Positions 9,741 to 21,799 of a stretch of 64,000 bases of DNA are shown here, in pieces (position 1 is the first letter of the stretch; the number at the start of each line of letters is the position of its first letter). The notes beneath the pieces are model-generated. The model saw only the letters and a list, made by a program, of their open reading frames with translations, did no database searches and was not told the origin of the DNA. The DNA comes from Sipunculus nudus (lineage: Eukaryota; Annelida; Sipuncula; Golfingiida; Sipunculidae), in contig CM049309.1 in NCBI GenBank assembly GCA_026874595.1, positions 46,980,079-47,044,078 on the forward strand. The letters run 5' to 3'. A program made the position numbers and the translations under genes.

Positions 9741-12109
9741 TACCTGTTGCATAATCTAATACAATTGGCACATGACAGTCTGCCAAAGCTAAAATAAATC
9801 AAGACTGACCTTAAGCCTTTTGCCAAATCTGAAATAGCTGGCAGTCTGCCATGCTATTTATAGATACAGACACAATCTTGGCCTTTTGGTAAATCTGTTT
9901 ACATATACTGAAAGACTTTGGATACAATGCCTTTTTTCAAGCTGACCTATCCATAAGATTGTTTTATCAAAATGAGGCCTTGGCCTCAAGACCAACTTAA
10001 GCTTTCTATGAAACTACCAAAAATAAATGAACCCAACCAATTCTATATAATTAAAAAAAACCCTATCCTAGAATATTGTGAAAAATTAAACAGTTCAGCT
10101 TGACAGTTTTATCATAAAATATTTTAAAGCTGGAAGAGGCTAAAAGTACAAGGTTTCTGACTGTAAAAAATAGGTCGGTGTAGCTTGCACCACAAAAACT
10201 GCAATTTCAAATACAAGTCATGTGAACAACATCTGCTCAAAACTTGGTGATGCTAGCTCTGGTTGATACTGAGATTGTTATGTCATGAAGCTGAAATAGC
10301 CAAATGATTAAGTTCATATTCCTGTAATTCCGCCATAATTCATCAAACAAAAACTATTTTAGCAAACTTGAGAGAGCTTTTCTCTGGAATTATTTAATAT
10401 TGAACAATTTGGTTGAATGATTTCAGATGAGAAGATTTTCAAATTTTTTTTTTTAGCTTTTTCCCTGTAAAATGTTAATTAATGCATGTGGCACCACAAA
10501 ATGTCAATCCCACAACATTTGATATGTGACAGATTTTTTCATACAATTTGGGGATGCTAGCTCTAGCTTTTTCTGAGAAATTAGGTGTCACCTGACACAC
10601 CATCACATAAGTTCACAGGTTCGATAAAAATCATCACTTTGTACAACCACTCACTGTATGTCTGAAATGATGCATTTTTTATTTGAGTATCAGGAAAACC
10701 AAAGCCATATGCATCTTAATGTATCAATAGTAAATGTAATATAGGTGAGTGCTTTCCTTTCATTTTTGTAAATAATAATTATTATAAACAATCATATTAA
10801 AAATGGAAGTATTTTGCACACTAGAGCATCAAAATTAAAATTTGAATTCTGTACTAAAGTTCTAGTTATCCAACACATATCACATTGCTGAAATTCCTCA
10901 TCCTTCCTCATCATTCAATCAATTTCTTTTTAACTTTTAATTTTTGTTTACTTATTTTCCCCTAAATATCAGGGAGCTGCTTAATGCAGCCCAGGCAGCT
11001 ATCTCCCCCAAAAGATAAACTTTTTAAATCAATGTCAAAAGAGTTATAGGTGGCTCCATCAATCATTCCCAGTTCACATGTGACCCAATAATTAGAGATT
11101 CAGAAAGATCTATTGAAGGTCCTCAGGGTAGTTCTCTGGAAACAAACATGGTAGCGTGGTTGTGGATCCTCAAGTGCCGTAATGATAAAACTAAGGGTAA
11201 ATGTTAGGTTTTACTGTACTGGCTGGCATACAATGTTTGACACCTGGCTGGGACATTATTGACCTGTGTGTCAGAATACTGGTCTGTACTTAAAGGCTTT
11301 CATTAATACTAAATTACAGCCCTGGCTGCACCAGCACTGGAGTGATCAGCTAATGTCTGTATTAAGTATATACTATAAACACAGCTACTGCCAATAAAAT
11401 ACATAGCATATGACCATAAATGGAATCACAGTTGTCACTGACAGATAACATTAAAGTTTTTTTTTATCAATTGTCTATCAAAGCTTAAAAGCCAACACCA
11501 TAACAAATTACTTTTGATTTTCCATGTAATTTTGTATTTCATAATCCTTTGATCAATATCAACATATTGTCTCATAAAGCTATACTAGACCAAAGTAAGC
11601 TGGTGCATTTTTATATTTGCATCAAATTTATGTTTTCACTGAGACTGCCATAAATGCAGTATGCATCTATTTATCCCAACTTACCTGTAAATACATATAT
11701 ATCTGTTACTATTATCAGAATGTATGCAGTTACCATATATGCAAATTGGCTGCATTATGAAGTATAGCTGATGGTATTTACATAAAACCCCTGATGAATT
11801 GATGAACAACATATGGTTTGGTGGGAGTAACTGGTCCTGAACTTTTATCTTCATGTCACTGTAATCTGAGCTGATCTACACTTTGTCTTATTTTAACATG
11901 AACCTAATAGTTATGAGCCATGTGCTAAATATTCATTATGCATATAACAAACAGTCAGATGATTGAGTAATAAAAGCTTTTCAGTTTTCACTTATTTTCA
12001 GTTTAAATTTAAGCAATCCTAATTAAAAATGGAAAATACTGAATCACTTTCTTCTGATGATATCCTCTGTAAATTTTGAATGCATCAGTGACAAATGCTA
12101 TTAGTTCTT
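9741..12109. other. Intronic or intergenic AT-rich interval with decayed repeat remnants
   Basis: Only scattered remnants are visible, such as GTGTAGCTTGCACCACAAAA (about 10178), ATGTGGCACCACAAAATGTC (about 10485) and ATAGGTGGCTCCATCAA (about 11047). These look like worn copies of the GGTGGCGCCACC repeat family. There is no gene. Confidence 0.5.
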
Positions 12110-12575
12110 CTACACAGAAGGTCTTCCTTATGACAGCTTTTAACTAGGCAATAGTGACGTCACAAAGGTTGATGACATAGACATGGCATTGACAGACATC
12201 ATCGACTGGAATCACTGGACTGATCAGTATTTTGCAGTAATTGTGAACCGTCTTGCAATATATATAAAACTCGGCGGACTGGACAGCGGACGAATGATGC
12301 CGTGTCATCGCATAAGCTCTTAGGTTCACTAAAAAAATAAATCCAGAAAAACATGCTAACAAGCATACTGGTACAGACTATGTGTTCTGTTTGGGAGAGG
12401 TCTCCCAAATTATGCAGATTATGTTATGGTCAGGTGTCTCACGGTTTACAGTAATACTGGTGACCTGATTGGCTGCATGGAACAGTTATTCTCATGATTA
12501 TTCATAAAATGAATATGCTATTAAGGTCACTTAAAGTTCATGATGTGGTCAATTGAATAACCTTCGTCTTGTAAT
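12110..12575 (+). repeat. Dispersed repeat family D, copy 1
   Basis: Matches the 37.31-37.74 kb copy in order and orientation. Shared blocks are ACAGAAGGTCTTCCTT, GGAATCACTG, a GCANTACTGGTACAGACTA-type block, CTCCCAAATTATGCA, GGTTTACAGTAAT and GGCTGCATGGA. A TGACGTCA palindrome (CRE-like) is present at about 12153. A foreign fragment (about 12270-12340) sits in the middle of this copy. Confidence 0.75.
12268..12345 (-). repeat. Terminal fragment of the AGCTTATGCGATG element family, inside copy 1 of repeat D
   Basis: On the minus strand it reads TTTTTTTAGTGAACCTAAGA then GCTTATGCGATGACACGGC. This parallels the plus-strand terminus at about 34046-34080 (AGCGAACCTGTGAGCTTATG then CGATGGTGCAGCG). 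It interrupts the dispersed repeat, suggesting nesting. Confidence 0.6.
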
Positions 12576-13831
12576 ATAACACAACTGTAGTTATAACTGT
12601 GTAAACATTATATGTAATTCTGCAATCTTGTCACTGTGCCAAATTCATCAGAGCAACTGCATCCTTGTTACAAGATCCTTTCAAAAAGGCACATTGGTTC
12701 ATTTCACTCTTTTATTTATCTATTTTGTCCATAAATTAAAGTTACAAACATCATCAAAGCATAAAATAAACATCGGTGAAACTTATAAAAAAATATGTAC
12801 CAGTGTCCCAAAATTCCTCACACTCACAGAAATTAAGCAGAAAAACACTGGTAATCAGTAAAATATTGGTATTTCCTCAAACGTTTATCTGTGATTTAAG
12901 TAGGATCAAACATATCTGGAGTTGGCCTGCTGTTTGTTGTACTACTGTAAATTTTGTTTGCCAACTTTTCAGTGTTTGCCCATGCCTTTGACTAAAATGA
13001 ATAGAGGTAGACTACCCAGGATGCAGTGAATGTTTGTCCAGGTTTTCTTTGATTAAGAATGACTGAATTGAACTCTAAGCTGACATTTCAGGTCAGTGCA
13101 CAGGGCTAAGTGTACATACCATTACCAGGACTCAGTCATACTGTGGTCTGGTTTTTGTTTTGCAAGTTTTTCAGAGTCACCAGTTTTGTGAAAAGGAGAT
13201 TATCACAAAAATAAAGCCTTTGTGATGCCTCAACTGCACAGATGGATATTCCTGTATACTGTACTGTAGCATCATTGCATGGCAGCTCATATCTATAATT
13301 ATAATGTCACAAGGCAAATGGTTGATATTATTAATATTAGCAGATATACACTGCTATCCATGACAGTCAGTCAAAGATTGTTATTATGAAAAATTAAGAT
13401 CTTTCACATCTAACTACATTTTTAAAGAAACATGAATTTCCACATGTGAGATGTTCCCTGGGTCCTTCTAAAATTGTAATGGTTTTTGTTATGTATGAAT
13501 ATTGAATAATTCGCAGAATTATGGATAAATAATGTGTATAATTTACACATTAAATCTAACCTCCCTACCCCAATACATAATTCAGGGACTCACATGGGTT
13601 AAAAAGAAAGAAGATTCATATACAATTTATCATATTTTATGAGGTAACATACCTCATGAGGTAACATGAGTGATCAGGGAATTGTACTTTGATCAACAGA
13701 CCTTTGGTAACTGAGATAAGGCCCAGTGCTGGTATTTACAAGAGATGCATGCAACATGTTAACATCTTAACACTAGTGAGGAGGTGAAGTCATAAACAAT
13801 ACCAACTGAACAATGTATACTATATATATAG

Positions 13832-15594
13832 TATGTCAAGGCCAAGATCCCGATCTGTACCAATTGGCGATTAGTCAAGACCAAATCCTGATCAAGATTC
13901 AGTCTAGCCTAAATCTGGACTGAATCCCGATTGGGATTTGGTCTGGACCAATCAGCGATTGGTCTGCACCAATTCCCAATTAGTCCAGACCAAAACCCGA
14001 ACTGGATTCTGACCAGTCTAAAGTCTTAACCCTGATAAGGATCTGGTCCAGCCCAAATCCTGACACAGATTGTGAGTTGACATAATAATATATAGCACCT
14101 TCAGCACATACTTCTGATTAAATATATGAAATTTCACCCAAGAATTGCCTACTTAAATCTAATTTCTTCATGATAAAATTTTATTTATGCCATGCCAAAC
14201 TTCAAATAAATGGAGTTAGTTGAACAAGTGAATATAAGTAGGGCTGATATGTGACATTAATTAAAATAAATGGACTAAAAGACTACTACTGACTTTTGTG
14301 GCACATCTTAACCTTTGTAAAAATTTGAAATATGTTAAACTTGATGGATAAAACTTTTTCTGGCTTGTATTACTTACCTGCATCAAGTATGTATGAATCA
14401 AAATAATCAAATTCTGTATCTAATTTAAACAAAAGCATTTGATAAATAAAAAATTTAAAAAGAGTCTTGCAGATGTGAAGTTAGCATGTAGATTCAGTTA
14501 TGAGCTGATCAGGGGTATGGGTAGTGTAGTCCGGGCCCTCATTTGTAGCCCTCTCTGTCTCTTTGGTTTAAAGGCATGAAGATGCAAACTGATGTAAAGA
14601 CATTTTTTGCCATTTGGTGTTGATCATCTACCTAGCTTGGCTGACTAGCTGCTGACTTCTGATCTGCGTAGCTGAGTCTATCTCTATGTATATGTATGTC
14701 TAAGTGTCTGGTCCAGCCACTGGTCACTAATTTAAATACAGTATGCAGACCTGAACAAAACAGGCATATCTATCTGTTGGGGACCAAAGATAACCATCCT
14801 TGACTAGATATCTGTATTTATTATTGAAAAATTAAATTCTAAATAAATTATAATGAACAGGCTAATCACTATCAAATTTACATAAAGTGTACACTGAAAA
14901 CAGCTTCAAACATCTGGTTAAATGTTTTATAACTCACTTTTAAACTATTGCAGATAACAAGACTTGAAGGTTGAAACAATATAATAATATCTCTGAATTC
15001 ATTTAATTAAATGTTTCTAATTTAAATTTAGAACATGCTAACCTATATCTAAATAGCTAGGCATATTCATTTATTCTTGATCTACATTTTCATATAAACT
15101 TTATTTGAATTGATCAGAGATTAAAAAGTGACGTGTAACTTAAACTACAGCCAACAAACACACCATTCTCATTATGTATACAATACAGCTTGTAGTCATT
15201 AGTAGCTCACAGCTGTCAAGCAGGTTTCCTGAACATCGCTTGCTTTGATGGAAACTAAGCTGAGACATATGGTGACTATAAGTATGACCTAGCAACTATA
15301 ATATTGATTACCTTATTCAATTTAGATGATTAAACTGATAATTAACAAAATAAAATAGCTCCTATTGATATAACTACACCACAACATCCCTGTTGCTCAC
15401 AGAAGCTTGGCCTCTTAACTTAATTAAACAAAATTAAAATAGCTCCTATTGATATAACTATATACTAAATTAGCCATAACCTTCAACTGATAACCCAGGA
15501 AGTCTTCTCTTTGTTATTAATTGAAGATCAGGATGTAGGCAGGACTAAATCCTGATCGCCGATTGGTCCAGATTTTGATCCGGGCCTTGACATA
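13832..15594. mobile_element. Foldback-type element with TATGTCAAGGCC termini
   Basis: The left end TATGTCAAGGCC (13832-13843) is inverted at the right end as GGCCTTGACATA (15583-15594). Inside, the left arm (to about 14070) is dense with alternating sense and antisense pieces such as CCAATTGGCGATTAGTC, GATTGGTCTGCACCAATT and CAAATCCTGATCAAGATT. The right arm (about 15533-15594) repeats the same theme over only 60 bp. The core is AT-rich and non-coding. No target duplication was found. Its termini resemble those of the 41.76-kb element (TATGTCAGAGACGAG). Confidence 0.65.
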
Positions 15595-16205
15595 AGCATA
15601 AAGATGGTAAGACACAGAGTAATAAACATATATCTGTTGCACAATTTTTAAGGGAAATTCATATCGTCAAGCAGAATTTATGAATAAGACAATAATGATA
15701 AAAGATTTAAAATGTGAAGGGATAGACCTGCTTTGTTCTCTGCTGACGGGCTCTGGTTCCATAAGAGAAACAGAATATGTTGGGGAAACCTTGGCATTTA
15801 TTCCCATTTCAAGAATACTACAGTCATTTTACTGTGGTGGCAAGAGGTGGTGATAATTATTATAACCCCATCATAACATTACATTAAGATCATCCCCTAG
15901 TGTATACTAATAGATGAAATATCATACATTTCTAGGTACAAAACCTGAAAAAAATGTATGATGTATCTCTACTCACAGGTGCAAATGGGTAGTTCTTAAT
16001 CAATGTATCTGAGCAGACTGAATTTGAATATGGTTTTTGTAAAGACCTGGGACTAAATAATTGAATTATTTGTTAGAGGTAATGTTTGTGTTTTTCTTGG
16101 TCTATTTGACCCTAAGTCTGAATTTTGTGTTGCTTACTGGTAAGCAATTCTGTCCATGTAGCAAATATAAATCGAAGTTAAAAATAATTAATTTAATAAG
16201 GTTTT

Positions 16206-16385
16206 ATTAACAAATAAGATCTTTCAAGAAGCCAAAGGTATTGGATCCCTTTTAACGCTATATTACACACAGCCAATCATTCTCTCTCTCTCATTATTAA
16301 CAAATAAGATCTTTCAAGAAGCCAAAGGTATTGGATCCCTTTTAACGCTATATTACACACTGCCAATCATTCTCTCTCTTCATTC
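16206..16385 (+). repeat. Tandem duplication of a 90-bp segment at the satellite edge
   Basis: A segment running from AACAAATAAGATCTTTCAAG through GGTATTGGATCCCTTTTAAC to CCAATCATTCTCTCTC occurs twice in a row, with TTTAACGCTA at 16251 and 16341 (90 bp apart). Divergence is very low, so the duplication is recent. It joins unique sequence to the satellite. Confidence 0.9.
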
Positions 16386-19300
16386 CACATGGTTCTCTAT
16401 CCTCCCTCTTTATTAATAAGTTCTTCCTCTCTCACTGCCAGAATGTTCATCATTCTGATTCTTCCTCTTTATTCCTCTACCCTTCCACATGGTTAATCAT
16501 TCTCCCTCTTCATTTATAAGTTCATTCTCTCTCACTGTTGGAATGTTCATCATTCTGATTCTCCCTCTTTATCACACACACTTTTTCATCCTTTTTCTAT
16601 TATCTCTTCACCATTTCATCATTTTCTTTCTGTGTTCATTATTCCTTCTCTTCATTCTCACTGTTCATCACCCTCCCTTCCCTTCTACAATTTTCATTGT
16701 TCCAGGGCTATTAACTTCTGAAATGTTAATCAATGTCATTCTTCCCTGCATTCTGCGCTGTTCACCATTTTACCTCTTTTCTTACATACTGTTAATTGTT
16801 CTCCTTCCTCCCTTCTGTATTGTTTCTTTTAACGCTATATTACACACTGCCAATCATTCTCTCTCTTCATTCCACATGGTTCTCTATCCTCCCTCTTTAT
16901 TAATAAGTTCTTCCTCTCTCACTGCCAGAATGTTCATCATTCTGATTCTTCCTCTTTATTCCTCTTCCCTTCCACATGGTTAATCATTCTCCCTCTTCAT
17001 TTATCAGTTCATCCTCTCTCACTGCCAGAATGTTCAGCATTCTGATTCTTCCTCTTTATCCCTCTTCCCTTCCACATGGTTAATCATTCTCCCTCTTCAT
17101 TTATAAGTTCATCCTCTCTCACTGCCAGAATGTTCATCATTCTGATTCTCCCTCTTTATTCCTCTTCCCTTCCACATGGTTAATCATTCTCCCTCTTCAT
17201 TTATAAGTTTATCCTCTCTCACTGCCAGAATGTTCAGCATTCTGATTCTTCCTCTTTATTCCTCTTCCCTTCCACATGGTTAATCATTCTCCCTCTTCAT
17301 TTATAAGTTTATCCTCTCTCACTGCCAGAATGTTCATCATTCTGATTCTCCCTCTTTATCACACACACTATTTCATCCTTTTTCTATTATCTCTTCACCA
17401 TTTCATCATTTTCTTTCAGTGTTCATTATTCCTTCTCTTCATTCTCACTGTTCATCACCCTCCCTTCCATTCTACAATTTTCATTGTTCCTGGGCTATTA
17501 ATTTCTGCAATGTTAATCAATGTCATTCTTCCCTGCATTCTACGCTGTTCACCATTTAACCTCTTTTCTTACATATTGTAAATTGTTCTCCTTCCTCCCT
17601 TCTGTATTGTTCCTTTTAACGCTGTATTACACACTGTCAATCATTCTCTCTCTTCATTCCACATGGTTCTCTATCCTCCCTCTTTATTTATAAGTTTATC
17701 CTCTCTCACTGCCAATATGTTCATCATTCTGATTCTTCCTCTTTATTCCTCTTCCCTTCCACATGGTTAATCATTCTCCCTCTTCATTTATAAGTTCATC
17801 CTCTCTCACTGCCAGAATGTTCATCATTCTGATTCTTCCTCTTTATACCTCTTCCCTTCCACATGGTTAATCATTCTCCCTATTCATTTATAAGTTCATC
17901 CTCTCTCACTGCCAGAATGTTCAGCATTCTGATTTTTCCTCTTTATTCCTCTTCCCTTCCACATGGTTATTCATTCTCCCTCTTCATTTATAAGTTCATT
18001 CTCGCTCACTGTCAGATTGTTCATCATTCTGATTCTCCCTCTTTATCACACACACTATTTCATCCTTTTTCTATTATCTTTTCACCAATTTTCATCATTT
18101 TCTTTCAGTGTTCATTATTCCTTCTCTTCATTCTCACTGTTCATCACCCTCCCTTCCCTTCTACAACTTTCATTGTTCCAGGGCTATTAATTTCTGAAAT
18201 GTTAATCAATGTCATTCTTCCCTGCATTCTGTGCTGTTCACCATTTTACCTCTTTTCTTACATACTGTTAATTGTTCTCCTTCCTCCCTTCTGTATTGTT
18301 CCTTTTAACGCTATATTACACACTGCCAATCATTCTCTCTCTTCATTCCACATGGTTCTCTATCCTCCCTCTTTATTAATAAGTTCTTCCTCTCTCACTG
18401 CCAGAATGTTCATCATTCTGATTCTTCCTCTTTATTCCTCTTCCCTTCCACATGGTTAATCATTCTCCCTCTTCATTTATCAGTTCATCCTCTCTCACTG
18501 CCAGAATGTTCAGCATTCTGATTCTTCCTGTTTATCCCTCTTCCCTTCCACATGGTTAATCATTCTCCCTCTTCATTTATAAGTTCATCCTCTCTCACTG
18601 CCAGAATGTTCATCATTCTGATTCTCCCTCTTTATTCCTCTTCCCTTCCACATGGTTAATCATTCTCCCTCTTCATTTATAAGTTTATCCTCTCTCACTG
18701 CCAGAATGTTCAGCATTCTGATTCTTCCTCTTTATTCCTCTTCCCTTCCACATGGTTATTCATTCTCCCTCTTCATTTATAAGTTCATTCTCTCTCACTG
18801 TCAGATTGTTCATCATTCTGATTCTCCCTCTTTATCACACACACTATTTCATCCTTTTTCTATTATCTTTTCACCAATTTTCATCATTTTCTTTCAGTGT
18901 TCATTATTCCTTCTCTTCATTCTCACTGTTCATCACCCTCCCTTCCCTTCTACAACTTTCATTGTTCCAGGGCTATTAATTTCTGCAGTGTTAATCAATG
19001 TCATTCTTCCCTGCATTCTACGCTGTTCATCATTCTACCTCTTTTCTTACATATTGTTAATTGTTCTCCTCCCTCCCTTCCGTATTGTTCCTTTTAACGC
19101 TATATTACACACTGTCAATCATTCTCTCTCTACACTCCACATGGTTCTCTATCCTCCCTCTTCATTCAACTATGTACATCATTCTCCCTCTTTTCATTCA
19201 ATACTTTTCATCATTTCTCCTTTTCTCTTCCCCAGGTCATCAGAAACTTTCTTTCCTTCTACACTGATTGTCTCTCTGTCTTCATCCCACAGTGTTCATC

Positions 19301-20745
19301 AATCTCCCTTTTGTTTAACACATTGTTAATCATTACCTTTTTACTACATTGTTAATTTTCTCCCTCTTCCCTTCAACCAAACCAGTCATTCACCATCCTC
19401 TTGCAAGTCATTTATCTTCCTCATGCTTCACTTTTCAGCATTCTCCCACTTCTTTTTGACATGTTCATCATTCTCCCTTGTTTTCCACACAGTTAATATT
19501 TAATACTCCTTCTTCCCCTCTACATTGTTAATTTTCTCCCTCTTCCCCAACCTTGTTAGTCATTCACCTTCCTCATGCTGCACTATTCATCATTTTCCTT
19601 ATTTTTGTTCCACACTGTTAATCATTTCCAATTCTACTACATCATTAAATTTCTCCCTCTTCTCATCAATCTTGCTAGATATTCACCTTCCCCTGCTGCA
19701 CTATTCATCTTTTTCGGACTTCTTTTCAAAATGTTTGTCATTCTCCCTGATGTTTTCCACACTGTTGATATCATCCTTTTTCCTTTCTACATTGTTAATT
19801 TTTTACCTCTTGCCTAACCCTAGTTTGTCATTCACCTTCCTCATGCTGCATTCTTCATCATTTTCCTTTCATTGTTCCATATTGTTCATCATTTCTCCTT
19901 CTACTGCACTGTGAATTTTCTCCCACATACCATCAAACTTGCTTGTCGTTCACCTTCTAATGCTGCACTATTCATTATTCTTTAACTTCATTTTCACATG
20001 TTCATCATTATCCCTGTTGATTTCCACACTATTGATAATTCCCCTTCTCCCTTCTATATTGTTCTTGTTCTCCCTCGTCCCAAACCAAGTCATTCACCTT
20101 CCTCTTGCTGCACTTGTAATCATTCTCCCTCTTTTTGTTACACATTGTTCATCATTTTCTCTTTTGTCTTCCAAAGGCCATCATTCATTTTTATCCCTTC
20201 CAAAATGTTCATCACATTCTCTAACTGTTTATCAACCTCCTCCTTCCCTTCCACACTAATCTTCACTCCATCTTCATCCCACATTGTTCAGCATTCCCCT
20301 CTTCTATTCTGGCCATTGTTAATTATTCCCTTTCTTCACTTCTACATTCATTTTTTCTGCCCGTCTCAATGGTTGAACATCATTCTTCCTATCAACACTG
20401 TTCATCATTTTCCTCCTTCTCTTCCATACTGTTCACCATTCTTTTCCATAATAAAGGAATCTTCATAATTTTCCTTTTCTTTTCACACAATGTTCATCAT
20501 CCTCCTTCCAAAATGTTCAACGTCAATCACCATTCTACATTTTTCTTTTCCACATTTCATCATCCCACACTGTTCATCATTCCTTATTTTTGCTTCCATT
20601 GTTCGTCATTCTCCTTTTTACACAGTTCATCACTTCCCTGCTCATTTCACTCTGTCTCCCATTTACATTTTTCTCATTCTCTCTTCTCCCTCCTACATTG
20701 TTTTAACAACATTTCCCCTCAACTATTCCTCATTTTATGTAAAGT
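16250..20745. repeat. Pyrimidine-strand satellite, 100-bp monomers with higher-order repeats
   Basis: About 4.5 kb of the plus strand is almost entirely C/T-rich with interspersed CAT and AAT. The monomer is 100 bp: TAATCATTCT recurs at 16981, 17081, 17181 and 17281, and at 17768 and 17868. A marker block, TTTAACGCT, recurs at 16341, 16828, 17615, 18304 and 19093 (spacing 487, 787, 689, 789). This is a higher-order unit varying by whole 100-bp monomers. From about 19,150 to 20,745 the monomers are strongly diverged but keep TTCATCATTCTCCCT-like words. Long open frames exist only because G is scarce and stop codons are rare; they are not genes. Confidence 0.92.
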
Positions 20746-21049
20746 GTGCTACTAAAAATGCTAAGTCATCGGGTCTTTTAACCAGATCCCTTAGTGAGAC
20801 CAAAACATGCAGAACTTTCATGAAGATTAATTTAGCTGTATGACAGAGATATTATTATCAGCATATCTATGAACATCATACGATTATATTAAGATAAGAT
20901 AACATTTTTTAGCCTTCAGTTCCAGGAATTTGTACTTTTGTAGTACTAGTTAAAACTACGCATTTTATTTTTATGTATTAAATCATTATGACATGTTAAT
21001 CTTAGTCATACACAAGCTTGTATGATTTAGAAAAGTAACACGAGATGTG

Positions 21050-21711
21050 ACCTGGTTGGGGAACGGTGTGGCCGAACGCGCTGTCACCCAGGTCACGGAG
21101 TTACTAAAACCGATCACAAACAGACTGTTACGTCAACGCTGTCCTGCCACGCTGAGCGTGGGAGCATGGTAAGCGCCAGAACCGGCTCAAGACCGGGTCA
21201 AGACCTACTTACAAACAAACACACTTGTTCGTACTTTTGCAATCAGATCTTACCTGCTAAATTTAGTGACAGTGCATACAAATCATAGAGAAAAGGCCAA
21301 TTTGGTTAACAATTCACAAATTTTACGACACTTTTTAAGCTGAGATGAATTAAAGACAACAAACCTGCACAGGCGAACGTGAACTAAACTGAACTATGGA
21401 GCTCTACCACTGTCGCTCTGATCTGTTAACCTCTGACCTGAGGCAGCACGCGTCGACTATAGTGACCTAATTATCAAGGCCAAGGTCACTTTTGTTTACA
21501 TTTGCTCCTCGCAGGCACTCAAGGGAAGAATCCATTCAAATAAGAGCACAAGAGACCCTTAATAAATCTTCCAAAACTTTAAATGCGATTTATTATCAAT
21601 AACTGATTGCATATGCTGTTAAATTCCATATATCGAACCAGTCCATATTAAAACCAGTATATTATCGATTGACAGCGTGTCACGTGGTTCCTGGCGTATT
21701 TCTTATTCAAC
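21050..21711. promoter_or_regulatory. Probable bidirectional promoter block between divergent genes
   Basis: This block is visibly richer in G+C and CpG than its surroundings (for example ACGCGTCGAC at about 21450 and CCGAACGCGCTG at about 21072). It lies between the plus-strand ATG at 21712 and candidate minus-strand donors at 21254 and 21365. An E-box in the context GTCACGTGGT (CACGTG 21681-21686) lies 26 bp before the ATG. Transcription start sites are not determined. Confidence 0.5.
21254..21440 (-). other. Predicted non-coding first exon of the minus-strand gene
   Basis: On the minus strand a strong donor, TTTAGCAG|GTAAGAT, ends at 21254 and an alternative, TGTGCAG|GTTTGT, at 21365. Sequence further upstream becomes CpG-rich near 21430-21460. 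This makes a plausible 5'UTR exon to pair with the acceptor at 8859. The link is inferred from orientation and splice signals only. Confidence 0.35.
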
Positions 21712-21799
21712 ATGGCTGTAACAGCTCTCCATGGCTGTCAAGACTTCGCAGAAATGACATCTGCCGGTGGTCAGTTACCGTCTATATATGGCCCCAAAT
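21712..21799 (+). CDS. First coding exon of an unrecognised plus-strand gene
   Basis: The ATG (AACATGGCT context) opens 29 codons plus one base before a near-perfect donor, T|GTAAGTGTT. It begins MAVTALHGCQDFAEM and ends GQLPSIYGPK, a soluble, low-complexity-free N-terminus without a signal peptide. The leftover T (intron phase 1) is compatible with the AC that opens the candidate exon at 51291, giving a Tyr codon. The upstream E-box and CpG-richer block support a 5' gene end here. I do not recognise the protein. A single short exon is weak evidence alone, but start, donor, promoter context and phase agree. Confidence 0.6.

Larger units (their letters stand above)
8859..21253 (-). other. Inferred long 5' intron of the minus-strand gene
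   Basis: The acceptor at 8859-8860 needs an upstream donor. The best minus-strand donor near the CpG-richer block is TTTAGCAG|GTAAGAT (boundary 21254/21253). A weaker alternative is CTGTGCAG|GTTTGT (21365/21364). The interval holds only repeats: a 125-bp array, a dispersed repeat, a foldback element and the pyrimidine satellite. An alternative is a nearer first exon that I did not recognise. Confidence 0.4.

Noticed and set aside
16489-20843. Many overlapping open frames of 60-225 codons rich in Ser, Phe, Leu, Ile and His
   Set aside because: They lie in the pyrimidine satellite. The 100-bp period shifts frame every monomer, and openness follows from strand composition.
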